The translations under genes were made by a program, and so were the position numbers. Positions 15,725 to 25,296 of a stretch of DNA of 64,000 bases are shown one piece after another; positions within the stretch are counted from its first letter, which is position 1; every line of letters begins with the position of its first letter. Under the pieces are notes generated by a model that was not told the origin of the DNA, made no database searches, and saw only the letters and a list, made by a program, of their open reading frames with translations. The DNA lies in assembly GCF_004361815.1 (NCBI RefSeq), contig NZ_SNWA01000002.1, positions 2,666,001 through 2,730,000 on the forward strand. The letters run 5' to 3'. The stretch is from Paraburkholderia sp. BL10I2N1 (GTDB lineage: Bacteria > Pseudomonadota > Gammaproteobacteria > Burkholderiales > Burkholderiaceae).

Positions 15725-17389
15725 ATGGAGTTCGACGCCGTTCTGATCCCGCCACGACGAGCGATGAGTATCGCCCGCGGATGGTGGCACGACCGCACGA
15801 TCAACGACGAGCTTGACGCCTGTGTCGCCGCGTGCCCGAACAGGATCGCCCTCAGCGCGGTGCGGATGGAAGACGGCACCACGACGCGCTTCACCTACCG
15901 CGAAATGGCGGCGATGGCCGATCGCATCGCCGTGGGGCTCACGCGTCTCGGTGTCGGTCGCAACGATGTGGTGTCGTTGCAGTTGCCCAACTGGTGGCAG
16001 TTCACGCTGACGTATCTCGCCTGCTCGCGCATTGGCGCGGTGTTGAACCCGTTGATGCATATCTTCCGCGAGCGTGAGCTGTCGTTCATGCTCAACCACA
16101 GCCGCAGCAAGGTCATGATCGTGCCTAAGCTGTTTCGCGGCGTCGACTTCGAACAGATGATGACCGGCCTGAAGACCAGCTTGCCGGACCTGCAGCATGT
16201 CGTAGTGGTCGATGGTGAAACAGACGGCCGGCCCGGTGCCAACAGCTTCAAGGCGCTGCTCTCCGGTCCGCGATGGGAGCGCGAACCCGATGCGCGGGCG
16301 ATCCTGAGCCGCCACCGCCCCGGCCCCGACGACGTCACGCAATTGCTCTACACCTCGGGCACGACCGGCGAGCCCAAGGGGGTGATGCATACGTCCAACA
16401 CCTTGATGTCCAACATCGTTCCCTACGCCGCCGCGATGCGTCTGAACGCGGACGATGTCGTGTTGATGGCCTCGCCGATGGCGCACCAGACGGGTTTCAT
16501 GTATGGCCTGATGATGCCCATCCTGCTGCGCGCCAGAGCCGTGTTGCAGGATGTATGGCAGCCGGAGGGGGCGCTCAACCTGATGCGTAGCGAAGGCGTG
16601 ACCTTCACGATGGCATCGACCGTGTTCCTGACCGATCTGGCCGCCACGGTGGCGGAAACAGGTGGCGCCGTGCCCACGCTGCGCACGTTCCTGTGTGCCG
16701 GCGCGCCGATTCCCGGGCCGCTGGTCGAACAGGCGCGCAAGGCGATTGGCGCGAAGATCGTTTCGGCCTGGGGTATGACCGAAATGGGCGCAGTCACGCT
16801 GACAGGACTCGATGACGATGACGAGCGTTCCTTTGCAACAGATGGTCGTCCGTTACCTGGCGTGGAGGCGAAGGTAGTCGACCACGGCGACGCGCCGTTG
16901 CCTGTTGGTTCGATCGGCCGGCTGCTGGTGCGGTCCTGCTCCGCTTTCGGCGGCTATCTGCATCGTGCACATCTCAATGCAACCGACGCCGAAGGCTGGT
17001 TCGATACCGGAGACCTCGCGCACATCGACGCGCATGGCTATATCCGCATCAGCGGGCGCAGCAAGGACGTCATCATCCGCGGCGGGGAGAACATCCCGGT
17101 GGTCGAGATCGAGGCGCTGCTGTATCGCCATCCGGCGATTGCGGCCGCGGCGATCGTGGCCTACCCGGACGAACGCCTGGGCGAACGTGCCTGCGCTGCC
17201 GTTGTTCTGCGGCCGGGCGAGCAGATCGATCTACCGGCCATTGTCGAATTCCTGAAGTCTCACAGGGTGGCGGTGCACTACATCCCCGAACGCCTTCTGG
17301 TGCTCGACGCGCTGCCCGTCACGCCGTCCGGAAAGGTCCAGAAGTTCAGGCTGCGCGATGCGTTGCGCGACAGCCGAGCCTCGAGCTAG
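15725..17389 (+). CDS. aliA: cyclohexanecarboxylate-CoA ligase
   Basis: A 554-residue ANL-family acyl-CoA synthetase that activates cyclohexanecarboxylate with ATP and CoA as the entry step of the pathway. The ATG at 15725 follows a GGAG-type site; a longer frame from 15434 only runs through the aliB gene. Motifs are YTSGTTGEPKGV (~residue 208) for phosphate binding, SAWGMTEMG, WFDTGDLAHID (~425), GRSKDVIIRGGENI, and the C-terminal PSGKVQKF with the adenylation Lys (~535). Length and gene order match AliA of R. palustris. Related cyclic or short acids could also be substrates. Confidence 0.9.
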   Translation: MEFDAVLIPPRRAMSIARGWWHDRTINDELDACVAACPNRIALSAVRMEDGTTTRFTYREMAAMADRIAVGLTRLGVGRNDVVSLQLPNWWQFTLTYLACSRIGAVLNPLMHIFRERELSFMLNHSRSKVMIVPKLFRGVDFEQMMTGLKTSLPDLQHVVVVDGETDGRPGANSFKALLSGPRWEREPDARAILSRHRPGPDDVTQLLYTSGTTGEPKGVMHTSNTLMSNIVPYAAAMRLNADDVVLMASPMAHQTGFMYGLMMPILLRARAVLQDVWQPEGALNLMRSEGVTFTMASTVFLTDLAATVAETGGAVPTLRTFLCAGAPIPGPLVEQARKAIGAKIVSAWGMTEMGAVTLTGLDDDDERSFATDGRPLPGVEAKVVDHGDAPLPVGSIGRLLVRSCSAFGGYLHRAHLNATDAEGWFDTGDLAHIDAHGYIRISGRSKDVIIRGGENIPVVEIEALLYRHPAIAAAAIVAYPDERLGERACAAVVLRPGEQIDLPAIVEFLKSHRVAVHYIPERLLVLDALPVTPSGKVQKFRLRDALRDSRASS

Positions 17390-17462
17390 TGGGACGCGGC
17401 GACGCATCACGGGCCTCGACGCCACAGGTGTCTCTGGAAGCATCGCGCGCACGTGAACTGAA

Positions 17463-18260
17463 ATGAAACAGGGAGCAGAAGCCGTGGAAGAACAACCGGT
17501 TGTCGTCGAAACCGTGGGGCGCGTCGGCGTGATCACGCTGAACCGGCCGAAGCAGATGAATGCGCTCAACGATTCGCTGATGGATGCACTGGGCGAAGCG
17601 CTGCTGCGCTTCGATGCCGACGACGGCATCGGCGCCATCGTCATGACCGGCAATGCACAGGCATTCGCAGCCGGCGCCGACATCGCAGCGATGGCGAGCT
17701 GGAGCTACATGGATGTCTATCGCAGCGATTTCATCACGCGCAACTGGGAGACCATCCGCCGCGTGCGCAAGCCGGTGATCGCCGCGGTGGCCGGCTTTGC
17801 GCTGGGTGGCGGCTGCGAACTGGCGCTGGCTTGCGACATCCTGATCGCCGCCGAAGACGCCCGCTTCGGTCTGCCCGAAATCAAGCTGGCGATGCTGCCC
17901 GGCGCAGGTGGAACGCAGCGGTTGCCGCGTGCCATCGGCAAGGCAAAGGCCATGGACATGTGTCTGAGCGGGCGCACGATGAACGCAGCCGAGGCGGAAC
18001 GCAGCGGCCTCGTCGCACGCGTGGTGCCGGCCGACGCGTTGCGTGATGAAAGCATCGCGCTCGCGACGACGATTGCGAGTTATTCGTTGCCCGCGCTGAT
18101 GGCGATCAAGGAGTCGGTCAACCGTGCCTGGGAATGCTCGCTGACCGAGGGCATCGGATTCGAGCGGCGGCAGCTGCATGCGCGCTTTGCGAGTGAAGAC
18201 GCACGAGAAGGGATGAATGCCTTTCTCGACAAACGCAAGCCGGTGTTCGGACACCGCTGA
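17463..18260 (+). CDS. badK: cyclohex-1-ene-1-carboxyl-CoA hydratase
   Basis: A 265-residue crotonase-family hydratase, clearly similar to BadK. It adds water to the ring double bond to give 2-hydroxycyclohexanecarboxyl-CoA, the BadH substrate. Visible are GRVGVITLNRPKQMNALND, FAAGADIAAMASWSY, FALGGGCELALACD with the oxyanion loop, and the two catalytic Glu regions, CELALACD and GLPEIKLAMLPGAGGTQRL. The start could be 17463 (MKQGAEA) or the internal GTG before EEQPVV. With this gene the operon encodes every step from the free acid to pimeloyl-CoA. Confidence 0.92.
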   Translation: MKQGAEAVEEQPVVVETVGRVGVITLNRPKQMNALNDSLMDALGEALLRFDADDGIGAIVMTGNAQAFAAGADIAAMASWSYMDVYRSDFITRNWETIRRVRKPVIAAVAGFALGGGCELALACDILIAAEDARFGLPEIKLAMLPGAGGTQRLPRAIGKAKAMDMCLSGRTMNAAEAERSGLVARVVPADALRDESIALATTIASYSLPALMAIKESVNRAWECSLTEGIGFERRQLHARFASEDAREGMNAFLDKRKPVFGHR

Positions 18261-18583
18261 CGCGCATTCAGTTGCCAACGGGAAGTTGCATCATCGCCAG
18301 AACCACGCAGCGCTGCCCGGCTCTGATCGCTATTTAGATGCCCAAACTTACGCACGAGTCTCAGCAATTCCTGCGCGTCTTCTTTCGTCGATGGCGCTCT
18401 GCGGGTTGTAATTTCTGCCCGGGATGCATGGACGAATTGCCATGCCACATGAATTGCAGTCCTCGTACCACGACGGCAGCGGCGGCCACGGCAGCAGCAC
18501 GGGCGTCCGCGATGCTGGAAGTCCCGGGTACGTTTATTGCTGTTTCAACGCGTTGTCCTTTCAACGCAACCGGGGCATCTGGA
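18261..18583. other. gap between badK and the response regulator
   Basis: No independent gene or clear terminator is visible in these 323 bases. An open frame in phase with the response regulator extends back to 18338, but its translation is Ala/Arg-rich and lacks family similarity, so it is treated as untranslated or as an uncertain N-terminal extension. Confidence 0.4.
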
Positions 18584-18973
18584 TTGGCGACCGTACTGCT
18601 GGTTGATGACGATCCGAATATTCTGCGCCCGCTTCAGCTGATGGTGGAACGGGAGGGATACCGCGTGGTCACGGCGCAGGATGGGAGGGCGGCGATGGCT
18701 GCAATGGCCATTGAAAGTCCTGGGCTCATTGTGACCGACTGGATGATGCCGCACATTGACGGCGTTGAACTGTGCCGACGCCTGAAGAGCGATCCTGCAA
18801 CGGCGGATATTCCAGTGGTCATGTTGTCGGCAGCGCTGCCGCCTGTTCCGAAAGAGCCGTTATGGGACGTACTTTTGCGCAAGCCCGCTCCTATAGCTCA
18901 CCTGACAAAGGTGATTCACACTCTGCTGGGCGGAGCGCACGCGGATTCACCTGAGCCTCCTTCCGGGCACTGA
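18584..18973 (+). CDS. receiver-only response regulator (CheY-like)
   Basis: A single phospho-acceptor receiver domain of about 130 residues with no output domain. It begins ATVLLVDDDPNILRPLQ (acidic pocket) and has LIVTDWMMPHIDGVEL with the phosphorylated Asp, then VVMLSAALPP (the Thr/Ser position) and LLRKPAPI with the conserved Lys. The TTG at 18584 puts the acidic pocket at the usual place. The frame is open back to 18338, so ATG starts at 18449 or 18512 are possible. No histidine kinase is adjacent. It lies 259 bp before an RND efflux operon on the same strand; a functional link is possible but not shown. Confidence 0.75.
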   Translation: MATVLLVDDDPNILRPLQLMVEREGYRVVTAQDGRAAMAAMAIESPGLIVTDWMMPHIDGVELCRRLKSDPATADIPVVMLSAALPPVPKEPLWDVLLRKPAPIAHLTKVIHTLLGGAHADSPEPPSGH

Positions 18974-19232
18974 ACTTTCGGGATTGCGTTCCCCCTTGGT
19001 GCAAGTTTCCGTGGTTCACCAACGCCCAATCAGCGAGCCAATGCAAACTGCATTTATTCCTTCCCGATAGGGCACACCGGCTTGCCGCGATTGTCTCAAT
19101 GATGTGATACTTTGCCCAATGTGAACGTTTGCTTCACAAAATACGAGAGCAAAAGCAGAGATAGAACGCCGCTCAAACGGCGTCGACAGCGATACCGTAG
19201 CCGGTCGGAAGTGGAAGTGCGAAACGAACGCC

Positions 19233-20420
19233 TTGACCAGGGAGTTTCGATTGCCCTATTGCGCAACCAGACAGCGCCGTCGCTCTGCATTGATCGCCGT
19301 ACTGGCGCTTTCGCTCGCGTGCTTCGCCTGCCGCAACAGGCAGGATTCGCCGGCAGCCACCGGCCAGCCTCCGACCGTTCTGGTCACCACCGTCACCGCA
19401 TCGCCGATTCCCAACATCGTGGAGCTTCCTGGCCGCATCGAGGCGGTTCGTACGGCCGAAGTGCGGGCGCGTGTCGATGGTATCGTCGAGCGCCGGCTGT
19501 ACCAGGAGGGAACGGACGTTGCAGCGGGCGCACCGTTGTTCCAGATCGATTCACGTGACTACCGCGCCCAGTTGCAACGGGCCCAGGCCGCGTTTCAGCG
19601 TGCAGAAGCCGTGCGCGTGAATTCATCCTCCATCGTCGCGCGTTTTGAACCGCTGGTCGGCCGCCATGCGGTCAGTGCCCAGGAGTATGACGAGGCGCTG
19701 GCCGCGCTCCAGCAGGCGCAGGCGAACGTGTCCGACGCAAGTGCCGAAGTGACCCTGGCGCAGTTGAGGCTCGACCGCTGCACGGTCCGATCGCCGATCG
19801 CCGGACGCGTGGGCCGGGCGCAGGTCACGGAGGGCGCCCTCGTCAGTGCCAGTGCGGCCACCCTGTTGACGCAGGTCAATCAGCTTTCGCCGATCAACGC
19901 GGTCTTCACCCAGTCGAATACCTCGATGCTCGACTTCGAACAGCGAATCCAGTCCGGCGCACTCAAGCCGCCCGACATGAACCACATCGAGGTTCACCTG
20001 ATTCTGTCGGATGGGCAGGACTATGCCGAGCCGGGTTTCCTCGACTTCACCGACCTCGCTGTCGACCCTTCCACGGGCACGCAGACCGTGCGCGCCCAGT
20101 TCGCCAACCCGGCGCGCACTTTGTTGCCAGGCCAGTTCGTGCGCGGGCGTATCGCCGCGGGGACGGTCCTGAAGGGCATCCGCGTGCCCGAGCGCGCCGT
20201 GCAGATCGACAACGGCGCGGCCAGCGTGGCGATTGTCGCCGGAGATGGGACCGTGGTCCGCCGGAATGTGGGACTGGGTGAGCAGGAGAAAGGCGAGTGG
20301 GTGATTCGCGACGGCCTGAAACCAGGCGAGCGGGTCATCGTCGACGGATGGCATAAGGTCCAGCCGGGGCAGCGGGTCAATGCCCAGCCGGCGCCGGCGT
20401 CCAGTCCATCCGTGGGCTGA
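19233..20420 (+). CDS. RND efflux periplasmic adaptor (membrane fusion protein)
   Basis: A 395-residue MexA/AcrA-type adaptor linking the inner-membrane pump to the outer-membrane channel. It starts at TTG 19233, with a hydrophobic signal segment ALIAVLALSLACFAC and possible lipid-anchor Cys residues; the lipobox is imperfect. Then come the lipoyl-like half motifs (VELPGRIEAVRTAEVRAR and DRCTVRSPIAGRVGR), a coiled-coil hairpin between them, and the beta-barrel region with VDPSTGTQTVRAQFANP and LLPGQFVRGRI. It is first in a tight three-gene operon, 13 bp from the permease. Confidence 0.9.
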   Translation: MTREFRLPYCATRQRRRSALIAVLALSLACFACRNRQDSPAATGQPPTVLVTTVTASPIPNIVELPGRIEAVRTAEVRARVDGIVERRLYQEGTDVAAGAPLFQIDSRDYRAQLQRAQAAFQRAEAVRVNSSSIVARFEPLVGRHAVSAQEYDEALAALQQAQANVSDASAEVTLAQLRLDRCTVRSPIAGRVGRAQVTEGALVSASAATLLTQVNQLSPINAVFTQSNTSMLDFEQRIQSGALKPPDMNHIEVHLILSDGQDYAEPGFLDFTDLAVDPSTGTQTVRAQFANPARTLLPGQFVRGRIAAGTVLKGIRVPERAVQIDNGAASVAIVAGDGTVVRRNVGLGEQEKGEWVIRDGLKPGERVIVDGWHKVQPGQRVNAQPAPASSPSVG

Positions 20421-20433
20421 GCGGGCGCCGCCG

Positions 20434-23400
20434 ATGAACCGCTTCTTCGTCTACCGCCCGGTGTTCGCCTGGGTGATCGCGTTGTTCATGGTGCTGTTCG
20501 GTATCGTCGCGTTGCTGCTGCTTCCAGTCGAGCAATATCCGGATGTCGCTCCACCGGCTCTCACCGTGCAGGCCAGCTTTAGCGGCGCCGACGCGCAGAC
20601 ACTCGACCGGACCGTGACCTCCATCATCGAAGACGAGATGAACGGGATCGAGAACTTTCTCTACATGTCCTCGACCAGCCGCGCGAACGGCACCGCCCAG
20701 ATCACCGTCACACTCAAGCCCGGCACGAATCTCGACATCGCCCGCACGCAGGTGCAGGACCGTCTGAGCCGCGTCGAACCCCGTTTGCCTCAGGAGGTTC
20801 GGCAGCTCGGTATCAGTGTCACCAAGGCTTCGTCGGGGTTTCTGATGTTGATTGCGCTGCAGTCGACCGACGGCGCGACTGACGCAGTGGAAATGGGCAA
20901 CTTCGCGTCCAACAATATCGTCAACGAGCTGCGCCGCATCGACGGCGTGGGCGACGTGCAACTCTTCGGCTCGTCTTACGCGATGCGGATCTGGCTCGAC
21001 CAGAACAAGCTCGCGGGATTCGGTCTGTCGGCGAGCGAAGTGTTGACGGCCGTGCAGGAGCAGAACAGCCAGACCGCCGGTGGTGGACTCGGCGATCAGC
21101 CGATCGCAGCCGGTTCCGAGTTCAATGCCCAGATCGTGACGCAGAGCCGCTTTTCGACACCCGAACAGTTCCGTCAGATCATCGTGCGTGCCAACCCGGA
21201 TGGGTCGACCGTGCGACTCGGCGATGTGGCCCGCGTGGAACTGGGCAACGACAGCTACGGTTTTCGGCTGAAGGTCAACGGCAAGGACTCGGCTGGCATC
21301 GCGATCCAGCTGGCGAGCGGTGCCAATGCGCTCGCCGTTGCCGCTAACGTGCGCAACCGTCTGGCGGAGTTGCAGTCGACGTTCCCGCGGGGCGTGGTCT
21401 GGACGGTTCCTTTCGATACGACGCCTTTCATCACCACGTCCGTCAATGGCGTACTGCGCACGATGATCGAGGCGCTCCTGCTGGTCACCGTTGTGGTGTT
21501 CCTGTTCCTGCAGGACTGGCGGGCCACGCTGATTCCTACGCTGATCGTCCCCATAGCGCTGGTCGGAACATGTTTCGGACTGTATCTGTTCGGGCTTTCG
21601 ATCAATATTCTTTCGCTGTTCGGCATGGTGGTGGCGATCGGCATCCTCAATGACGACGCGATCGTCGTCGTCGAGAACGTGGCGCGCGTCATGCGCGAAG
21701 AGGGCCTCAACGCGCGTCAGGCGACGGTCAAGGCGATCGGGCAGATCTCCGGCGCCGTGATAGCCAGTACCCTGGTGCTGATCGCGGTGTTTATTCCGAT
21801 GGCGTTCTTCCCGGGTTCGACGGGCGGCATCTACCGGCAATTCTCGGTCACGCTGACGGTCTCGATCTTCCTGTCGACGCTCCTCGCACTCACGCTCGGC
21901 GCTGCCTTGTGCGCGACACTGCTCAAGGGTGACCCGGCGCGTGCGCCCGACACCGAGCCGACTGCCCCTCGCGGGCTGGCGAGGGTGCTGCACCGGCTAT
22001 TCGGTGGGTTCAACCGCGGTCTCGAAACGGCGACCGCGAAGTACATTCACAGCGTCGACGTGATGCTGCGGGCGCCCGTGCGCTGGCTGCTGGTTTTCGT
22101 TGTCGCGTGCGTGGCCACGGTCTATCTGTTCACGCGGCTGCCGGGGGGCTTTCTGCCGACCGAAGACCAGGGGCACATCTTCGTCTCCTACACCGGCGCG
22201 CCCGGGTCCACCGTGGGACGCACGCAGCAGGCGGTCGACCAGGTTGAGGCGTTTTTGCGGCAGCAGCCGCAGGTGCGCAACATCGCCTCGGTGACGGGAT
22301 TCAGCTTCTTCGGCCAGGGGCAATCGGCCGCGCTCTCATTCGTGGATCTGCAGCCCTGGGGCGAGCGCCCTGGTCGCGAGAACTCGGCGAGCGCGCTGGT
22401 CCAGCGCGCCAACGCGGCCTTCCGGCAGATTCCTGAGGCCCTGATCTTCGCACTTGACCCACCTCCGATTCCATCGCTCGGCAACGCGACCGGCTTCACG
22501 ATGAAGATCCAGGACCGCAGTGGGGCGGGCGGCCCGGCACTGCAACAGGCGGCCCTGCGAATGATGATGGAGGCGGCGCAGAGCCATATCCTCGCCGGTG
22601 TACGCTCGGAGGGCCTGCCGGCGGCGCCGCAACTCTATGTCGAGATCGACCGCGTCAAGGCACGGGCGCTGGGGCTGCAGATCGGTCAGGTCAACCGGGC
22701 GCTTTCGCTGGCGTTCGGCTCCAACTATGTGAATGACTTCGTCTATGAAGGTAACGTCCTGCGCGTCTTTCTGCAGGCGGATGCGGCGCAGCGCATGCGA
22801 CCGGAGGACGTGAGCGCGATGCGACTGCGCAACGATCAGAACCAGATGGTGCCTTTTTCCGCCTTCACGCGCGTGCGATGGATCTCCGGACCGCAACAGC
22901 TTGAACGCTACAACGGATTTCCGTCCGCCACGATTTCGGGCCAGGCTGCGGCCGGCCAGTCGAGCGGTTCGGCGATCGCCGAAATGGAGCGCATCGCCGA
23001 CCGGGTCCTGACGGGCAATCTGAGCTATGAATGGACTGGCACCGCCTTCGAAGAGAAACAGGCGGGCGGCCAGATCGGCATGCTGCTTGGGCTTTCATTG
23101 ATCGTCGTCTTCCTGCTGCTCGCGGCGCTTTATGAAAGCTGGGCGATCCCGGCGGCGGTCCTGCTCGTCCTTCCGTTCGGGGTGCTTGGTGCCGTGCTGC
23201 TGACGATGGCGCGCGGTCTGTCAGCTGACGTTTATTTCAACATCGGCCTTGTGACGATCATCGGCCTCGCCGCAAAGAACGCGATCCTGATCGTCGAATT
23301 CGCGATCAAGGAAGAGGCCGAGGGAAGAGATCCGGCTTCAGCTGCGAAGAATGGCGCGCAGCAACGCCTGCGCCCGATCCTGATGACAAGTCTCACGTTC

Positions 23401-23643
23401 GTGCTCGGCATGATGCCGCTTGTGCTTGCAGCTGGAGCAGGCGCGGCGAGCCGGCGGGCGGTCGGCACCGGTGTGATGGGCAGTATGATCACGGCCACTT
23501 TTTTCGGGATCTTCTTCACGCCGCTGTTCTACCTGGCCGCACGCAAGTGGCTGAGCCGCAAGAGACGCTATAGCGAGGAAGAGGACGTGGCGACGCTTCA
23601 GGCGGAGCGTCGTGACCGGCGCGGAGACCCGGGCGATGCGTAA
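20434..23643 (+). CDS. RND multidrug efflux permease (HAE1/AcrB type)
   Basis: A 1069-residue proton-driven inner-membrane transporter. The ATG at 20434 (MNRFFVYRPVFAWV) is the conserved start; an upstream extension is not family-like. It has twelve predicted membrane helices and two large periplasmic loops. The central TM4 proton-relay motif reads GILNDDAIVVVENV with paired Asp residues. GGFLPTEDQGHIFVSY begins the second loop, and the C-terminal half has GLAAKNAILIVEFA. Length is normal for AcrB/MexB. The substrate range cannot be read from the sequence. The stop overlaps the outer-membrane factor start by 8 bp. Confidence 0.95.
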   Translation: MNRFFVYRPVFAWVIALFMVLFGIVALLLLPVEQYPDVAPPALTVQASFSGADAQTLDRTVTSIIEDEMNGIENFLYMSSTSRANGTAQITVTLKPGTNLDIARTQVQDRLSRVEPRLPQEVRQLGISVTKASSGFLMLIALQSTDGATDAVEMGNFASNNIVNELRRIDGVGDVQLFGSSYAMRIWLDQNKLAGFGLSASEVLTAVQEQNSQTAGGGLGDQPIAAGSEFNAQIVTQSRFSTPEQFRQIIVRANPDGSTVRLGDVARVELGNDSYGFRLKVNGKDSAGIAIQLASGANALAVAANVRNRLAELQSTFPRGVVWTVPFDTTPFITTSVNGVLRTMIEALLLVTVVVFLFLQDWRATLIPTLIVPIALVGTCFGLYLFGLSINILSLFGMVVAIGILNDDAIVVVENVARVMREEGLNARQATVKAIGQISGAVIASTLVLIAVFIPMAFFPGSTGGIYRQFSVTLTVSIFLSTLLALTLGAALCATLLKGDPARAPDTEPTAPRGLARVLHRLFGGFNRGLETATAKYIHSVDVMLRAPVRWLLVFVVACVATVYLFTRLPGGFLPTEDQGHIFVSYTGAPGSTVGRTQQAVDQVEAFLRQQPQVRNIASVTGFSFFGQGQSAALSFVDLQPWGERPGRENSASALVQRANAAFRQIPEALIFALDPPPIPSLGNATGFTMKIQDRSGAGGPALQQAALRMMMEAAQSHILAGVRSEGLPAAPQLYVEIDRVKARALGLQIGQVNRALSLAFGSNYVNDFVYEGNVLRVFLQADAAQRMRPEDVSAMRLRNDQNQMVPFSAFTRVRWISGPQQLERYNGFPSATISGQAAAGQSSGSAIAEMERIADRVLTGNLSYEWTGTAFEEKQAGGQIGMLLGLSLIVVFLLLAALYESWAIPAAVLLVLPFGVLGAVLLTMARGLSADVYFNIGLVTIIGLAAKNAILIVEFAIKEEAEGRDPASAAKNGAQQRLRPILMTSLTFVLGMMPLVLAAGAGAASRRAVGTGVMGSMITATFFGIFFTPLFYLAARKWLSRKRRYSEEEDVATLQAERRDRRGDPGDA

Positions 23644-25063
23644 GTTCTTCCTGCTGATCGCCGCCTGCAGCGTGCTTGCCGCGTGCAACCTGGCGCCCGC
23701 GTATCGCCAGCCGGATCTGCCGGTTGCCGGGCACTTCGACGAATCCGAGGTTCCTGAGGGGGCTGGAGCGGGCAGTGGCCGCCTCGCCACGGAAATTGGC
23801 TGGCAGGTCTTTTTTGGCGACCCTCAACTCAAGTTCCTTATCGCCGCGGCGCTCGAGCGCAATCGCGACCTTGCCGCGTCGGTGGCGCGCATCGAGCAGG
23901 CCCGCGCGCTGTACCGCATCCAGAACGCGGCGCGTTTGCCTCAGGTCAATGCTAACGCCGGAGCCACGCGAACCCAGGCTCCGCTAGGTTCGTTCGATCC
24001 AGAATTCGCGGACAGCGATGCGACTGTCAGGTTCAACCAGTACAACGTTCAGGCTGCAGTGGCGTCGTTCGAGCTGGACTTCTGGGGCCGCGTGAGCAAC
24101 CAGAGTGAAGCGGCGCGCCGCCGGTATCTGGCGACGATAGAAGCCCAACGCGCGTTCCGCCTGTCATTGATCAGCAACGTGGCGGCAACCTATTACGCGA
24201 TCCGTGCGGGCGAAGAGGGGATCGAACTGGCCGAGCGCACGGTAACGAGCCGCCTGTACGCACTGGAGATTGCGACGCTGCGTCTCGACGCCGGTGTGAC
24301 TTCTTCGGTCGACTATGAGCAGGCGGCCATTCTCGTCACTCAAGCCCAGACGCAACTCGCGGAACTGAGCCGATCGACCGGCCAGCTACGCAACCAGTTG
24401 ACGATTCTTGTCGGCGGGCCGGTCGACGGCCCGGTTCCTGCGGCGCGCCCGATAGAAGATCCCGGCCAGTTCGGCGCACTGGACGCGGGCCTGCCTTCGG
24501 CGCTGCTTGCGAACCGCCCCGACATCCAGCAGGCGGAGCAGCAGCTGCGGGCCGCGGACGCAGACATCGGCGCCGCGCGTGCAGACTTCTTCCCCCGGAT
24601 ATCGCTTACCGGCAGTTTCGGCTATGTCTCGTCCGAGCTGAGCGACCTGTTCGTGCCGGCCAAGCAGGCGTGGTCGTTCGGTGGACTGGTGAGCCTGCCT
24701 GTCTTCGATGCGGGCCAGCGTCAGGCACAACTCGGCCAGGCACGGGCGCGACGCGACGAACTGGTTGCGGATTACCAGCGAACCGTGCAGACCGCCTTTA
24801 GCGAAGTGTCGGACGCACTGATCGGACGGCAGCGCTACAAGGAGCAGATCCTGGCGCAGGAGGAGGCCGTGGAGGCGCAGCGGCGGCTCGCCGAAGCGGC
24901 TGAGCTGCGCTACGAGAATGGCATCTCGATCTATCTCGAAGTGGTGGACGCACGACGCAACCTGTTCTCCGCCGAGCAGCAACTGATCCAGCTTCGTGCG
25001 ACTGCGCTGCAGAACGGCGTCTCTCTTTACATCGCGCTGGGCGGCGGGCTGGATGCCCCATGA
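23636..25063 (+). CDS. RND outer-membrane efflux lipoprotein (OprM/NodT family)
   Basis: A 475-residue TolC-like channel protein. The ATG at 23636 gives MRKFFLLIAACSVLAAC, a lipoprotein signal with lipobox LAAC at Cys17, and overlaps the permease stop. Two repeated outer-membrane-factor domains are visible, each with long heptad-like helices. Landmarks include LDFWGRVSNQSEAARR, the NRPDIQQAEQQLRAADADIGAARADFF-type block, and ISLTGSFGY. It completes the tripartite pump with the two genes before it. It ends 175 bases before a rho-independent terminator-like hairpin. Confidence 0.92.
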   Translation: MRKFFLLIAACSVLAACNLAPAYRQPDLPVAGHFDESEVPEGAGAGSGRLATEIGWQVFFGDPQLKFLIAAALERNRDLAASVARIEQARALYRIQNAARLPQVNANAGATRTQAPLGSFDPEFADSDATVRFNQYNVQAAVASFELDFWGRVSNQSEAARRRYLATIEAQRAFRLSLISNVAATYYAIRAGEEGIELAERTVTSRLYALEIATLRLDAGVTSSVDYEQAAILVTQAQTQLAELSRSTGQLRNQLTILVGGPVDGPVPAARPIEDPGQFGALDAGLPSALLANRPDIQQAEQQLRAADADIGAARADFFPRISLTGSFGYVSSELSDLFVPAKQAWSFGGLVSLPVFDAGQRQAQLGQARARRDELVADYQRTVQTAFSEVSDALIGRQRYKEQILAQEEAVEAQRRLAEAAELRYENGISIYLEVVDARRNLFSAEQQLIQLRATALQNGVSLYIALGGGLDAP

Positions 25064-25237
25064 CCTGAACTGACGCAGGCGCGCGCAGCTACGGCGCGAC
25101 GATGCGCTAGCAAGTAGCGTATGGTCAGACAGTCGGGCAGCTCTCGACGGGCGGATGCCTGGAACCCGCGACGCTCTATCTCAAGATGATTGCCGAGCGA
25201 GGCGATCCGCGGCACTCGCACTAAACTCAAGGCGTGA

Positions 25238-25261
25238 AGCCGGGTTTGAGGCCCGGCTTTC
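25238..25261 (+). terminator. intrinsic terminator between the RND operon and the FAH-family pseudogene
   Basis: agccggg-tttga-ggcccggct followed by ttccggg forms a GC-rich hairpin with a short T tract. It separates the efflux operon from the following gene. Confidence 0.6.
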
Positions 25262-25296
25262 CGGGTCTTCCAACTATTCAGAAACCATCCTTTCCT

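Noticed and set aside
20377..21993. 538-codon antisense open frame under the RND permease
   Set aside because: Arg/His/Asp-rich translation typical of antisense frames in GC-rich genes; the sense strand is a conserved permease.
25108..25224. Open stretch ending in YLKMIAERGDPRHSH just after the RND operon
   Set aside because: Could be a remnant C-terminus of a lost gene, but I could not match it to any family and it is too short to support.
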